Shown: in pieces, positions 1 through 6,259 of the stretch
Layout: the number at the start of each line of letters is the position of its first letter
How positions within the stretch are numbered: position 1 is the stretch's first letter
NCBI GenBank assembly: GCA_023432655.1
Contig: JAEYUK010000215.1
Coordinates: 1 to 7,425 of the forward strand
Length of the DNA: 7,425 nucleotides
Reading direction: 5' to 3'
Origin: Pseudomonadota bacterium
GTDB taxonomy: Bacteria; Bdellovibrionota; Bacteriovoracia; Bacteriovoracales; Bacteriovoracaceae
The notes under the pieces: model-generated
The model's database searches: none
The model's input: the letters and a program-made list of their open reading frames with translations, nothing else
Told to the model about the DNA's origin: nothing
Translations under genes and position numbers: made by a program

Positions 1-241
1 TTTCTGACATATAGGAACCGATCTGTTTAGGGGGGATATTACAGACGCAAAGGACTTGCTTCCCCAGAATGTCCTCTTTCTTATAGAGTACTGTGACTTG
101 GGCACAGGATTTTTTAATTCCTAACTCTCCGAGATCCACCTTAATCTTATAGGCCGGTCGACGGGCCTCAGGAAAATCCTGCACATCTACAATCGTCCCG
201 ACACGGATTTCAACTTTTTCAAAATCTTCCCAAGAAATCAT
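1..241 (-). CDS. csaA: CsaA-type tRNA-binding-domain protein (partial, 3' end outside window)
   Basis: I translated the minus strand from the ATG at 241-239 and it stays open for 80 codons to the window edge. The product starts MISWEDFEKVEIRVGTI and continues with FPEARRPAYKIKVD, GELGIKKSCAQ, LYKKEDILGKQV and NIPPKQIGSYMSE. This is the order of blocks seen in CsaA, a homodimeric cytoplasmic protein of about 110 residues with the tRNA-binding OB fold shared with the C-terminus of methionyl-tRNA synthetase and Arc1p. About three quarters of the usual length is present. CsaA was described as a chaperone linked to protein export in Bacillus, and its fold suggests tRNA or RNA binding; the physiological role is unsettled. 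The start codon overlaps the stop of the upstream HAD gene as ATGA (241-238), so translation is probably coupled. AAAAGG at 252-257 lies 10 nt before the start, and GAGG at 244-247 is only 2 nt away. Confidence 0.9.
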   Translation of the reverse strand, partial: MISWEDFEKVEIRVGTIVDVQDFPEARRPAYKIKVDLGELGIKKSCAQVTVLYKKEDILGKQVLCVCNIPPKQIGSYMSE

Positions 242-876
242 AACCTCAAAACCTTTTGAACTTCTGTAAAATCGTGAATGATCTCCGTGGTTTTTACCAT
301 TAACTCCTCTGACCGATGTGAAGTCGCCACACCGATGGCCCGACAACCGGCCCGAATGGCCGACTCAAGGCCTGCTAAGGAGTCTTCAAACACAACGCAG
401 TCCTCTGATATCAAGCCTAAATTCTTCACACAGAGAAGATACACCTGAGGATCCGGCTTCCCCCTTTCAACATGTGAGCCGTCGACGATAACATCAAAAT
501 AACTTCTCAGATTTAACTGATCGAGCACAAAATCCACATTACGAGTGGGAGCCGAGGTCCCCAGGGCAACTTTCAGCCCCCGTTCCTGGCCGATCTTCAA
601 GAATTCAACGAGCCCCCTGTGAGGCTTCATGTGAGGCTTATAAAGTTCTTGATAGAGATCCTCTTTTTCATTTGAATACGACTTAATTTCTTCTTCACTA
701 ATGGATCCAAAAATCATCTTGAAAAGATCAGCATTGGTCTTTCCGTTATAGTGATCACGATAAATGTCTTCGTTTAAAGGAAACTTATACTTCTCAGCAA
801 AGGCCATCCATGCCTTAAAATGATAAGAGTGATTATCGACAACCACGCCGTCCATATCAAAAATAATACCTTTCAT
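238..876 (-). CDS. HAD-superfamily hydrolase, beta-phosphoglucomutase-like
   Basis: This 212-residue protein has all four HAD motifs. Motif I is DMDGVVVDN, with the nucleophile Asp7 and the acid/base Asp9. Motif II is GTSA, with Thr107/Ser108. Motif III is GKPDP, with Lys140. Motif IV is FEDSLAG, with Glu164-Asp165. The small helical cap (about residues 15-85) contains YHFKAW, matching the YHFRAW stretch of Lactococcus beta-phosphoglucomutase that carries its substrate-interacting His. NGKTNAD at 44-50 lies where that enzyme has a cap Lys. Known relatives act on beta-glucose-1-phosphate or small sugar phosphates in the cytoplasm, but the true substrate cannot be read from sequence; a general sugar phosphatase (YqaB/YniC-like) is the main alternative. 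The gene starts 3 nt after the kinase stop, with a modest GGAAA site inside the kinase end. It overlaps csaA by 4 nt, so it belongs to the same operon. Confidence 0.9.
   Translation of the reverse strand: MKGIIFDMDGVVVDNHSYHFKAWMAFAEKYKFPLNEDIYRDHYNGKTNADLFKMIFGSISEEEIKSYSNEKEDLYQELYKPHMKPHRGLVEFLKIGQERGLKVALGTSAPTRNVDFVLDQLNLRSYFDVIVDGSHVERGKPDPQVYLLCVKNLGLISEDCVVFEDSLAGLESAIRAGCRAIGVATSHRSEELMVKTTEIIHDFTEVQKVLRL
252..257 (-). promoter_or_regulatory. Ribosome-binding site of csaA
   Basis: AAAAGG lies 10 nt before the csaA ATG, within the end of the HAD gene. A second purine block, GAGG (244-247), sits too close at 2 nt. Together with the ATGA overlap this supports the chosen start. Confidence 0.45.
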
Positions 877-879
877 ATT

Positions 880-3042
880 TTATTTCCGTAGTGGGAATTC
901 CAGATTAAAAACTGTTCCTTCATTCAAGTGACTCTGAACAGAAATGGAGCCGCCATGAGCTTCAACAATCTGCTTACAAATATAAAGACCTAAGCCCAAT
1001 CCACCAAAATGACTCTTCGAAACGGCCCTTTCAAAAGGCTTAAAAATTCTTTCCAGTTCATGGGGAGGTATTCCTATGCCTTGATCTTTAATTTGTATTT
1101 TAACCCTACCCTGCTCAGACGTCATGATAATTTTAACCGGCTTATTATTGCCAAATTTAAGGGCATTGGTCAGTAGATTGGCAATAACCTGCTGAATACG
1201 AATAGAATCGATAGTACCAAAAACATCATCTTGAATATCAATTTCAAGATGAGTTCCTTTTTCGGCAAATTGATTTTGTACTCGATGAACCTCATCAGTC
1301 ACGATATTTGAAATATTAACCTTCTCAAATGTCAGTGCCATTTTATGGGCCCTGAACTTTGAGACATCCAATAAATTATCAATAAGCTTAGCAAATTTTT
1401 TCACGTCAGGCTTTATGCCTTTGATAATAGAATCCATCTTATCTTTAACATCTCCGGAGAATTCTACCTTCTCCAATTCTCGAAGGAGAAAATCTATTCT
1501 TATTTGTAAGGAAGTAAGCGGTGTCCTTAATTCATGAGAAGCGATAGCAATAAAATCTTCACGGTTTTGGATGGCACGTTTTGCATCCTTAAACCAAAGG
1601 GCGTTATCTATTGCCACGGCACAGATTCTGCCAATTTCATCCATCAATTTTAGATCATGCTCGGTATAATGCCTTCCTTCTTTAAAAGAAGCTACGATGA
1701 TTCCACCGAGGGGATTTCCTCTTACGATCATAGGGATGGCCATATAGGATTTAAGTCCTAATCTTCTTACTGTTTCAACATAACTTGGATCATTGGTTCC
1801 GAGTTTCGGCCACTCGATCTTAGATAAATCCAGATCTTCATCTTTAATGTGACTGTAGAGTATCGGTCTACCTTCTCTAATAGCGAGGGGTAAACCGTGA
1901 GGAGCATTAGGATTAGTTTTATAATTTTCAAAAGCATGTAAGAATTCTTTGACTTCATCCTTAGCTGCAATGGTGAAGGCAAATAATTTTCTGTTTTCAT
2001 CTGCCAATGCGATATAACATAAATCAGCGAATCCATCGACAATATACTCAGGAATTTTCTTCAGGACCTCCATGATCTCCATGGAATTTAAAACTTCCTT
2101 ACTAGTTTTAGCGATCAGTGAGATCTCTTTAAGGTGGCGTTTTTCATTTTGAAGGTGTTTATTTACGTCTGAGACTAACCTCATGTATTCAATGGCAAAA
2201 GTAGTGGCCGTGGTCATTTCTTGCACCAGCGACCTTTCAAATTCATTTGGAACCCTTACCTTTCTAAAATACATGGCAAAGGTACCTAAAACCTTTCCAT
2301 CAGACGAAAGTATCGGATTAGACCAACAGGCACGAAGACCAAAAGGCTCGGCCAGGTGTCTATAATTGTTCCAAAGGAGGTCATGTTCAATATCAGAAAC
2401 AACAACCATTTTCTTGGTATATGCGGCTGTGCCACAAGATCCAGCTGTCGGTCCGATAGCAAGTCCTATCAAGCTATTAATGTACTCGTTCGGAAGAGAT
2501 GGACTTGTACCCTTTTCGATGTGCTTCCCTTCTTCATCAAGTAGGAGAATTGATGAAGACATTCCATCGATAAGATTTTCAACAGGAACTAAAAGTTCGC
2601 ACAGTGCTTTTTCGAGTGAAGCCCCTTGACTCAAGCACTTATAAGCGTTGTTCATGGACGATAAAATCGTCTCCTGCTTTTTCTTGAGAGTGACATCTCT
2701 AAATTGTCCAATGGCACCGAAATAGCTTCCATTCTCATCATATAAGGGATTAGCTGAGATCATAGTCCAAAGAGGTAAATTGTCGGCACGAAGAAAACGC
2801 CATTCAACAGATTCGACAGTCACACCATTTTTTCTTTCTTCATGGAGATTATTAAATGACCTAATGTCATCTTCATAAAGAAAGTCTTTGATATTTTTTG
2901 TTTTAAGTTCATCCGCAGTGAGACCGAGCATTTTGGCCATGGCATTGTTGGCATAGAGAGTGTTATTTGCCTCATCAATGATCCAAATCCCCTCTCCCGA
3001 GTTCTCAACTATCTGCTTATAGAGATTTTCGGTGAGTTTCAT
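880..3042 (-). CDS. Soluble sensor histidine kinase, PAS-GAF-GAF-HisKA-HATPase
   Basis: This is a 720-residue kinase. A PAS domain spans about residues 4-122 (ends GAIGQFRDVT). A GAF domain spans about 143-290 (GPTAGSCGTAAY, then GLRACWSNPI and GTFAMYF). A second, more divergent GAF spans about 318-482 (LKSYMAIPMIVRGNPLGGI). HisKA spans about 493-562, with the phosphoacceptor His503 in SHELRTPL. The ATPase domain spans about 610-718, with N-box Asn622/Asn626, G1 box DQGIGIPP (653-660), F-box IFKPFER (666-672) and G2 box GGLGLGLYI (680-688). All catalytic boxes are intact. I see no signal peptide or hydrophobic membrane span, so it should sense a cytosolic signal through PAS/GAF; the ligand is unknown. 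It starts 1 nt after the response regulator stop, with AAAGG 5 nt before the ATG, and the adjacent receiver protein is the natural partner. There is no attached receiver domain. Confidence 0.95.
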   Translation of the reverse strand: MKLTENLYKQIVENSGEGIWIIDEANNTLYANNAMAKMLGLTADELKTKNIKDFLYEDDIRSFNNLHEERKNGVTVESVEWRFLRADNLPLWTMISANPLYDENGSYFGAIGQFRDVTLKKKQETILSSMNNAYKCLSQGASLEKALCELLVPVENLIDGMSSSILLLDEEGKHIEKGTSPSLPNEYINSLIGLAIGPTAGSCGTAAYTKKMVVVSDIEHDLLWNNYRHLAEPFGLRACWSNPILSSDGKVLGTFAMYFRKVRVPNEFERSLVQEMTTATTFAIEYMRLVSDVNKHLQNEKRHLKEISLIAKTSKEVLNSMEIMEVLKKIPEYIVDGFADLCYIALADENRKLFAFTIAAKDEVKEFLHAFENYKTNPNAPHGLPLAIREGRPILYSHIKDEDLDLSKIEWPKLGTNDPSYVETVRRLGLKSYMAIPMIVRGNPLGGIIVASFKEGRHYTEHDLKLMDEIGRICAVAIDNALWFKDAKRAIQNREDFIAIASHELRTPLTSLQIRIDFLLRELEKVEFSGDVKDKMDSIIKGIKPDVKKFAKLIDNLLDVSKFRAHKMALTFEKVNISNIVTDEVHRVQNQFAEKGTHLEIDIQDDVFGTIDSIRIQQVIANLLTNALKFGNNKPVKIIMTSEQGRVKIQIKDQGIGIPPHELERIFKPFERAVSKSHFGGLGLGLYICKQIVEAHGGSISVQSHLNEGTVFNLEFPLRK
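883..887 (-). promoter_or_regulatory. Weak ribosome-binding site of the HAD gene
   Basis: GGAAA lies 6 nt before the HAD ATG (876-874), in the last two codons of the kinase gene. The match is modest, so coupling to the kinase stop 3 nt upstream probably helps. Confidence 0.4.
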
Positions 3043-3043
3043 T

Positions 3044-3400
3044 TTAGCCTTTGTAATGCCTTTTCACAGCACTCAACAGAGTTTCAAGCTCTAGAGGTTT
3101 TTGAACAAACTCCGTGCACTCAATGTTAATCGCCCTTTCGGAATAGGCCGAGATGACAACGATAGGGATGTCTTTATAGGAATCTAATTTTTTTATTTCT
3201 TCCACAAACTCCCAACCATTCATGATGGGCATCATAAGATCAAGAAGGATGAGGCCAGGATTCAGCTGAGGAAGTAAATCAAGTGCTTCCCTGCCATTAT
3301 TTGCCGAGACGACTTTGTACCCCTCAAATTCGAGGGCGAGCATGAGTACGTCTTGAATATTAGCATCATCCTCTACGATGAGGATTTCCTTTTGAGTCAT
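3044..3400 (-). CDS. Single-domain response regulator (receiver only)
   Basis: This 118-residue CheY-like receiver has no output domain. It has the acidic pocket Glu10-Asp11-Asp12 (VEDD), the phosphoacceptor Asp54 in LLDLMMP, Ser84 in VVISAY at the Thr/Ser switch position, the aromatic Phe98, and Lys101 in the cis-Pro motif QKPLE. All phosphorylation residues are present, so it should be a working phosphoacceptor. With no DNA-binding or enzymatic domain, it must act by protein contact or pass phosphate on. The kinase starts 1 nt downstream, so the two form a cognate pair. The in-frame codon TAA at 3412-3410 rules out a longer product, but there is no ribosome-binding site at normal distance: the only good match, AGGAGA at 3432-3437, is over 30 nt away. 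A Spo0F/CheY-like role is inferred. Confidence 0.95.
   Translation of the reverse strand: MTQKEILIVEDDANIQDVLMLALEFEGYKVVSANNGREALDLLPQLNPGLILLDLMMPIMNGWEFVEEIKKLDSYKDIPIVVISAYSERAINIECTEFVQKPLELETLLSAVKRHYKG
3048..3052 (-). promoter_or_regulatory. Ribosome-binding site of the histidine kinase
   Basis: AAAGG lies 5 nt before the kinase ATG (3042-3040), inside the last codons of the response regulator. It supports this start and means the kinase is translated from the same message as the receiver gene. Confidence 0.65.
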
Positions 3401-3450
3401 TAATAAATATTACTTCTTAGAAAAAGAAGAGTCTCCTGAATTTAATATTC
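3401..3450 (-). promoter_or_regulatory. Intergenic gap before the signalling operon; possible weak promoter
   Basis: This A/T-rich 50-nt gap is the only space between coding regions longer than 3 nt. It holds AGGAGA (3437-3432), a small inverted repeat (3413-3429) and TAATAT (3412-3407), which could be a -10 box. The best -35 at 17-nt spacing (GAGACT, 3435-3430) matches TTGACA at only 3 of 6 positions. If it is used, transcription would begin at about the ATG itself. No T-tract terminator for the upstream gene is visible. A weak call. Confidence 0.25.
3413..3429. repeat. Short inverted repeat in the 50-nt gap
   Basis: CTTCTT and AAGAAG form a 6-bp stem with a 5-nt loop, with only two G-C pairs. 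It lies between the AGGAGA sequence and the response regulator start. It is too weak, and lacks a following T-run on the minus strand, for a terminator; it may be chance in purine/pyrimidine-skewed DNA. Confidence 0.3.
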
Positions 3451-6240
3451 TTAACGCAGATAGAATTCAAAGGAACAGTCTCCTTTACCGTTGTAACACA
3501 GCTCAGGTCCCATGTGGTTATTATAGTAAGGTACAAGAGCGTTACTGCCACCATTAAAAGCGATATTAAGGGCATCAGAGGTAGCATAGTCATCATTACC
3601 TCCAGGAACACCGCAGCCCGCTGTGCGTGAAGTATGAAGCAACGTCCCTGAACAGCGGGCCACGTTATAATCCCAAACGCCCATGCCAACATCTATGAAT
3701 GGCGACCCGACGTAAACCGGCGCCTTAAGCATGGCATCAGTAGTTCCAACTATTTTAGAAAAGTTTTCGGGATTTATGGAAGCCGCACCCGTAGCAACAG
3801 TCATACCGATTTGATCTCTTCGGTAAGTATTAGCAAAAAAATCATTAGGTACAGTTGCCGCTGTTATAGCACCATTGGAGTAGGCCACTCGAGTCCAACC
3901 ACCACCAGAGGTTGTCATATCACAATACACTCTTAATGGATGTTCTCCACCTACTCCGTCAGGATCAATAATATAAAAACCATCCCCAGTGGAAAGTCCT
4001 GCGCTCAGAATTTCTTTGCAGCTTCGTTTAGTAAAATGCCCTTCTGAGCGGCGGGTCCACAGACGTACTTGGCTGACTCCCACACTTCCAGGAGCAACAT
4101 CTTCTGATGCAGGAATACCCGTTGGGGTACCCCAAACGCCAACAGCACCGATTCCATAAAACCAGTTCCCATGATTAACGGAGCCGTCCATCAAGCTACT
4201 TGTACAACCTTGGGCACAGTTCCGTTCCAAACCACCCCAAAAGTTCGATGTACTCTGAATAGAAAGTGGGACATAGCCTCCAACAGGTTGGTCAACAGTC
4301 GGATTCGTTTTTTGAATCCAGATGTTTCTCTTAAGATATCCGGGCCAGTTGATTCTAAAAATATAACGATCATTAGCTTTAAAATCATCAAGTCGATTGA
4401 GTATTGAATATTTATTGTTCAGAGGAGAACCTGGATTAATGTTATAGGCTTCCATCGCTGTGGTAAATAAGCCTGCGGCCATATGATGATTAAAGACTAG
4501 CGTCCATCCGCCACCATCAGTTGTCATGTCACAGTAAACCTGAATAGAGGATCCGGAATTTGTCGGATCAACCCAGTAGAGACCGTCGCCGGTAGATTTT
4601 CCGTATTCCAAAATTTCCTGACAATCTCTTGGTTCTCTTAGAAGAAATGAATCATCTCTCACCCAAAGTTGCGATTGGTTGACTCCTCCCGCTAAAACAG
4701 AAGTTGCTGAAGGAATACCACCTGACCAAGGGGTAATTGTTCCGGTTGAATACCAACGGTCACTATGAGATATAGATCCATCAATAAAACTAGCGTTACA
4801 AGAATAGGTACAGTTTCTTTCAAGACCGCCCCAGAAGTTGCTACTCGCTTGAATGCTGATAGGGACATAACCGGCGACTGGCTGATCGACAGAAGGATCA
4901 GTACGTTGTTGCCAAATGTTTCTTGGAGCGTAGCCTGGCCAGTTAATTTTAAAAGTAAAATTCCCTTTTAGAGACCTAAACTTTTCTGTATGAGTAAGTA
5001 TGGAGTAAAGATCTGCCATTGGATTATTTTCATTATGAAGAGCTGCCTGAGTTACATCCGAAAAAAATCCACCTGTATCAATTTTTTGATTAAATAGAAG
5101 CGTCCAGCCTCCACCATCAGTGGTCATATCACAATAGGCGAAAAGTGGATTAGTCCCTCCGGCCCCATCAGGATCAATCCAATACTGACCAGAAGGAGCA
5201 AGTGGGAATTTGGATTTAATTTCAGAACAATTGGAAAGATAGTCATACTCGCGCACATACATCCAGCCATTCCCTGCACCTTGACCATCGGCCGTCCCCC
5301 ATGCTCCGGCTGAACCGTTCCAGTAAGCTCCATTATAGTAGGAGCCATGAGCTTCACCACCGCCCATAATGTACCCACTCCAGCAAGCACTGAACCACCA
5401 TGGACCATTGTCGAATTGATTTGAACAACTCGAAGAGAAGATATCATTTTCTAAATCATAAGTTGAAAGAGGAAGAAGTGAACTGAAGTGATAGTCAAAA
5501 ACTCTGGGAAGAGTAGATCCTACTATGTGATTTAGATTACTGGCCGTCATAACAAACAGTTTTGAATTGTTACTTCGTTTTAAATTAAATTTGGCATTTT
5601 GAGCGGCCGGCTGACCGTAATCGGTGGCCCACTCATACCTCATTTCCAGATTCTTATTATGGCCAGTGATTCTTGACCTCCAATCAATCCCGATGAAATA
5701 GTTAAAGGCTTCTTTATTATTACCTAAATAACCGCAACCAGTTCCTGCTCCATTGGCCTGAGAACATAAAGGAGTCGTTGTGGTGGCCCCGACCCAATTT
5801 AAATTCTTGGTTTGTTTATTCGTACCCCCTCGCGTATTCGACCACACGAGGGTCCAGCCGCCACCGTCCGTCGTCATATCACAGTAGACGTCGAAAGCAG
5901 GATATCCACCACTGACACCATCCGTGTCGATGGTGTATTTCCCACTAGTAGCAGCAGGATTGGCCTTCTTAATATCCAGACAAGAGCGATAAGTGGCATC
6001 ACAATTAGAAAGAGACATCCCCGCTGGAGGACTCGCCACAAAACTATTCCATTCGGCTGCGGCCTTAGCGCCAATAAAGAAATGATAACTAGCGGTACCG
6101 TTATTAACCTTCTTACAAGTGCCATGTTCATTGATTCTGACAGTCGTTCCCTGAGGGACAATATAGCCCGCCCCCTGGTTACCGACTCCCAGAGCATTCA
6201 TGGACAATGTAAGAAATGAGAACAGTAAGAGATTTTTCAT
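3451..6240 (-). CDS. Secreted protein with four tandem fibrinogen-like (YCDxxxxGGGW) modules
   Basis: This is a 929-residue exported protein. A signal peptide (MKNLLLFSFLTLSMNALG, probable cleavage after Gly18) is followed by a short cysteine-containing region (about 19-83), and then four modules each opening with a Cys and the signature YCDMTT[DS]GGGWT at 119, 369, 569 and 772. Each module ends in a W/YxR-type strand (GWMYVR, QLWVR, RLWTR, FEFYLR). This is the bacterial 'fibrinogen-like YCDxxxxGGGW' family, related to fibrinogen C-terminal domains, ficolins and intelectins, many of which bind glycans or acetyl groups. Module 1 has a near-complete fibrinogen P-domain signature, modules 2 and 3 are close paralogues, and module 4 is distinct. 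All modules have even numbers of cysteines, fitting disulfides formed outside the cytoplasm. There is no membrane anchor or LPXTG. The gene starts 1 nt after the fibre gene stop, without a clear ribosome-binding site. A lectin or adhesin function is inferred. Confidence 0.9.
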   Translation of the reverse strand: MKNLLLFSFLTLSMNALGVGNQGAGYIVPQGTTVRINEHGTCKKVNNGTASYHFFIGAKAAAEWNSFVASPPAGMSLSNCDATYRSCLDIKKANPAATSGKYTIDTDGVSGGYPAFDVYCDMTTDGGGWTLVWSNTRGGTNKQTKNLNWVGATTTTPLCSQANGAGTGCGYLGNNKEAFNYFIGIDWRSRITGHNKNLEMRYEWATDYGQPAAQNAKFNLKRSNNSKLFVMTASNLNHIVGSTLPRVFDYHFSSLLPLSTYDLENDIFSSSCSNQFDNGPWWFSACWSGYIMGGGEAHGSYYNGAYWNGSAGAWGTADGQGAGNGWMYVREYDYLSNCSEIKSKFPLAPSGQYWIDPDGAGGTNPLFAYCDMTTDGGGWTLLFNQKIDTGGFFSDVTQAALHNENNPMADLYSILTHTEKFRSLKGNFTFKINWPGYAPRNIWQQRTDPSVDQPVAGYVPISIQASSNFWGGLERNCTYSCNASFIDGSISHSDRWYSTGTITPWSGGIPSATSVLAGGVNQSQLWVRDDSFLLREPRDCQEILEYGKSTGDGLYWVDPTNSGSSIQVYCDMTTDGGGWTLVFNHHMAAGLFTTAMEAYNINPGSPLNNKYSILNRLDDFKANDRYIFRINWPGYLKRNIWIQKTNPTVDQPVGGYVPLSIQSTSNFWGGLERNCAQGCTSSLMDGSVNHGNWFYGIGAVGVWGTPTGIPASEDVAPGSVGVSQVRLWTRRSEGHFTKRSCKEILSAGLSTGDGFYIIDPDGVGGEHPLRVYCDMTTSGGGWTRVAYSNGAITAATVPNDFFANTYRRDQIGMTVATGAASINPENFSKIVGTTDAMLKAPVYVGSPFIDVGMGVWDYNVARCSGTLLHTSRTAGCGVPGGNDDYATSDALNIAFNGGSNALVPYYNNHMGPELCYNGKGDCSFEFYLR
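3454..4035 (-). repeat. Fibrinogen-like module 4 (divergent C-terminal module)
   Basis: This encodes residues 736-929. It opens RSCKEILSAGLSTGDG, like the start of module 3, and has YCDMTTSGGGWTR, in which Ser replaces the Asp of the other three. The rest (MLKAPVYVG, VWDYNVARC, a Gly/Asn/Asp-rich NDDYATSDAL stretch, and LCYNGKGDC before the last strand FEFYLR) resembles neither module 1 nor modules 2 and 3. Four extra cysteines (863, 876, 915, 922) could form two disulfides. Confidence 0.7.
4036..4638 (-). repeat. Fibrinogen-like module 3 (FWGGLERNC subtype, paralogue of module 2)
   Basis: This encodes residues 535-735. It shares with module 2 the blocks INWPGY, RNIW, VDQPVGGYVP, SNFWGGLERNC, CxxxC (C675, C679), DGS and GIP, and ends RLWTR. 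Its length is the same as module 2 (201 residues by this division). Synonymous codons differ in many places, so the duplication is not recent. Confidence 0.8.
4639..5241 (-). repeat. Fibrinogen-like module 2 (FWGGLERNC subtype)
   Basis: This encodes residues 334-534. It opens with NCSEIKSKFP and the YCDMTTDGGGWT signature, then has INWPGY, RNIW, VDQPVAGYVP, SNFWGGLERNC and a CxxxC pair (C477, C481), and ends QLWVR. The Ca2+ site and the WWxxxC end seen in module 1 are absent. It aligns along most of its length with module 3. Confidence 0.8.
5242..5991 (-). repeat. Fibrinogen-like module 1 (full P-domain type)
   Basis: This stretch encodes residues 84-333 of the secreted protein, the longest of the four modules at about 250 residues. 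After YCDMTTDGGGWTLVW it ends with STYDLENDIFSSSCSNQF and then GPWWFSACW. That order closely follows animal ficolins and fibrinogen gamma: an Asp-rich Ca2+ site, a Cys, then WW and a second Cys. Here D262, E264 and D266 fall at the Ca2+-site positions, and C272/C286 at the conserved disulfide. The His that usually follows the second Cys is Trp287. Confidence 0.8.
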
Positions 6241-6259
6241 CTTATTTTATTTTAAGATG
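6238..6259 (-). promoter_or_regulatory. Inverted repeat covering the start codon of the fibrinogen-like gene
   Basis: On the minus strand, CATCTTA and TAAGATG form a perfect 7-bp stem with an 8-nt A/T loop. The 3' arm contains the fibre gene's stop TAA, one base, and the ATG of the next gene; the 5' arm lies in the last codons of the fibre gene. There is no good ribosome-binding site. In mRNA the stem would hide the start codon until a ribosome finishing the fibre gene opens it, which suggests translational coupling. The stem is mostly A-U, so stability is modest. Confidence 0.5.

Noticed and set aside
2366..2629. Plus-strand open frames opposite the kinase (also 2183-2365, 2356-2544)
   Set aside because: All sit opposite the well-supported first GAF and linker of the kinase, with no plausible product.
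3413..3429. Rho-independent terminator after the fibrinogen-like gene
   Set aside because: The stem is 6 bp with two G-C pairs and no T-run follows it on the minus strand.
5124..5447. Minus-strand open frame of 107 codons in another frame
   Set aside because: It overlaps module 1 of the strongly supported fibrinogen-like gene in the same orientation and shows no domain features; its openness follows from the Gly/Trp-rich codons of the real gene.
3897..5890. Recurring stretch near 3897, 4509, 5109 and 5859 as a DNA-level direct repeat or CRISPR-like array
   Set aside because: The four copies are the coding sequence for YCDMTT[DS]GGGWT and differ at synonymous positions; spacings of about 600-750 nt equal the protein module length.
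5812..6219. Plus-strand open frame of 135 codons
   Set aside because: It lies wholly opposite the signal-peptide and module 1 region of the secreted protein, has arginine/serine/isoleucine-rich composition typical of an antisense reading, and matches no known protein style.
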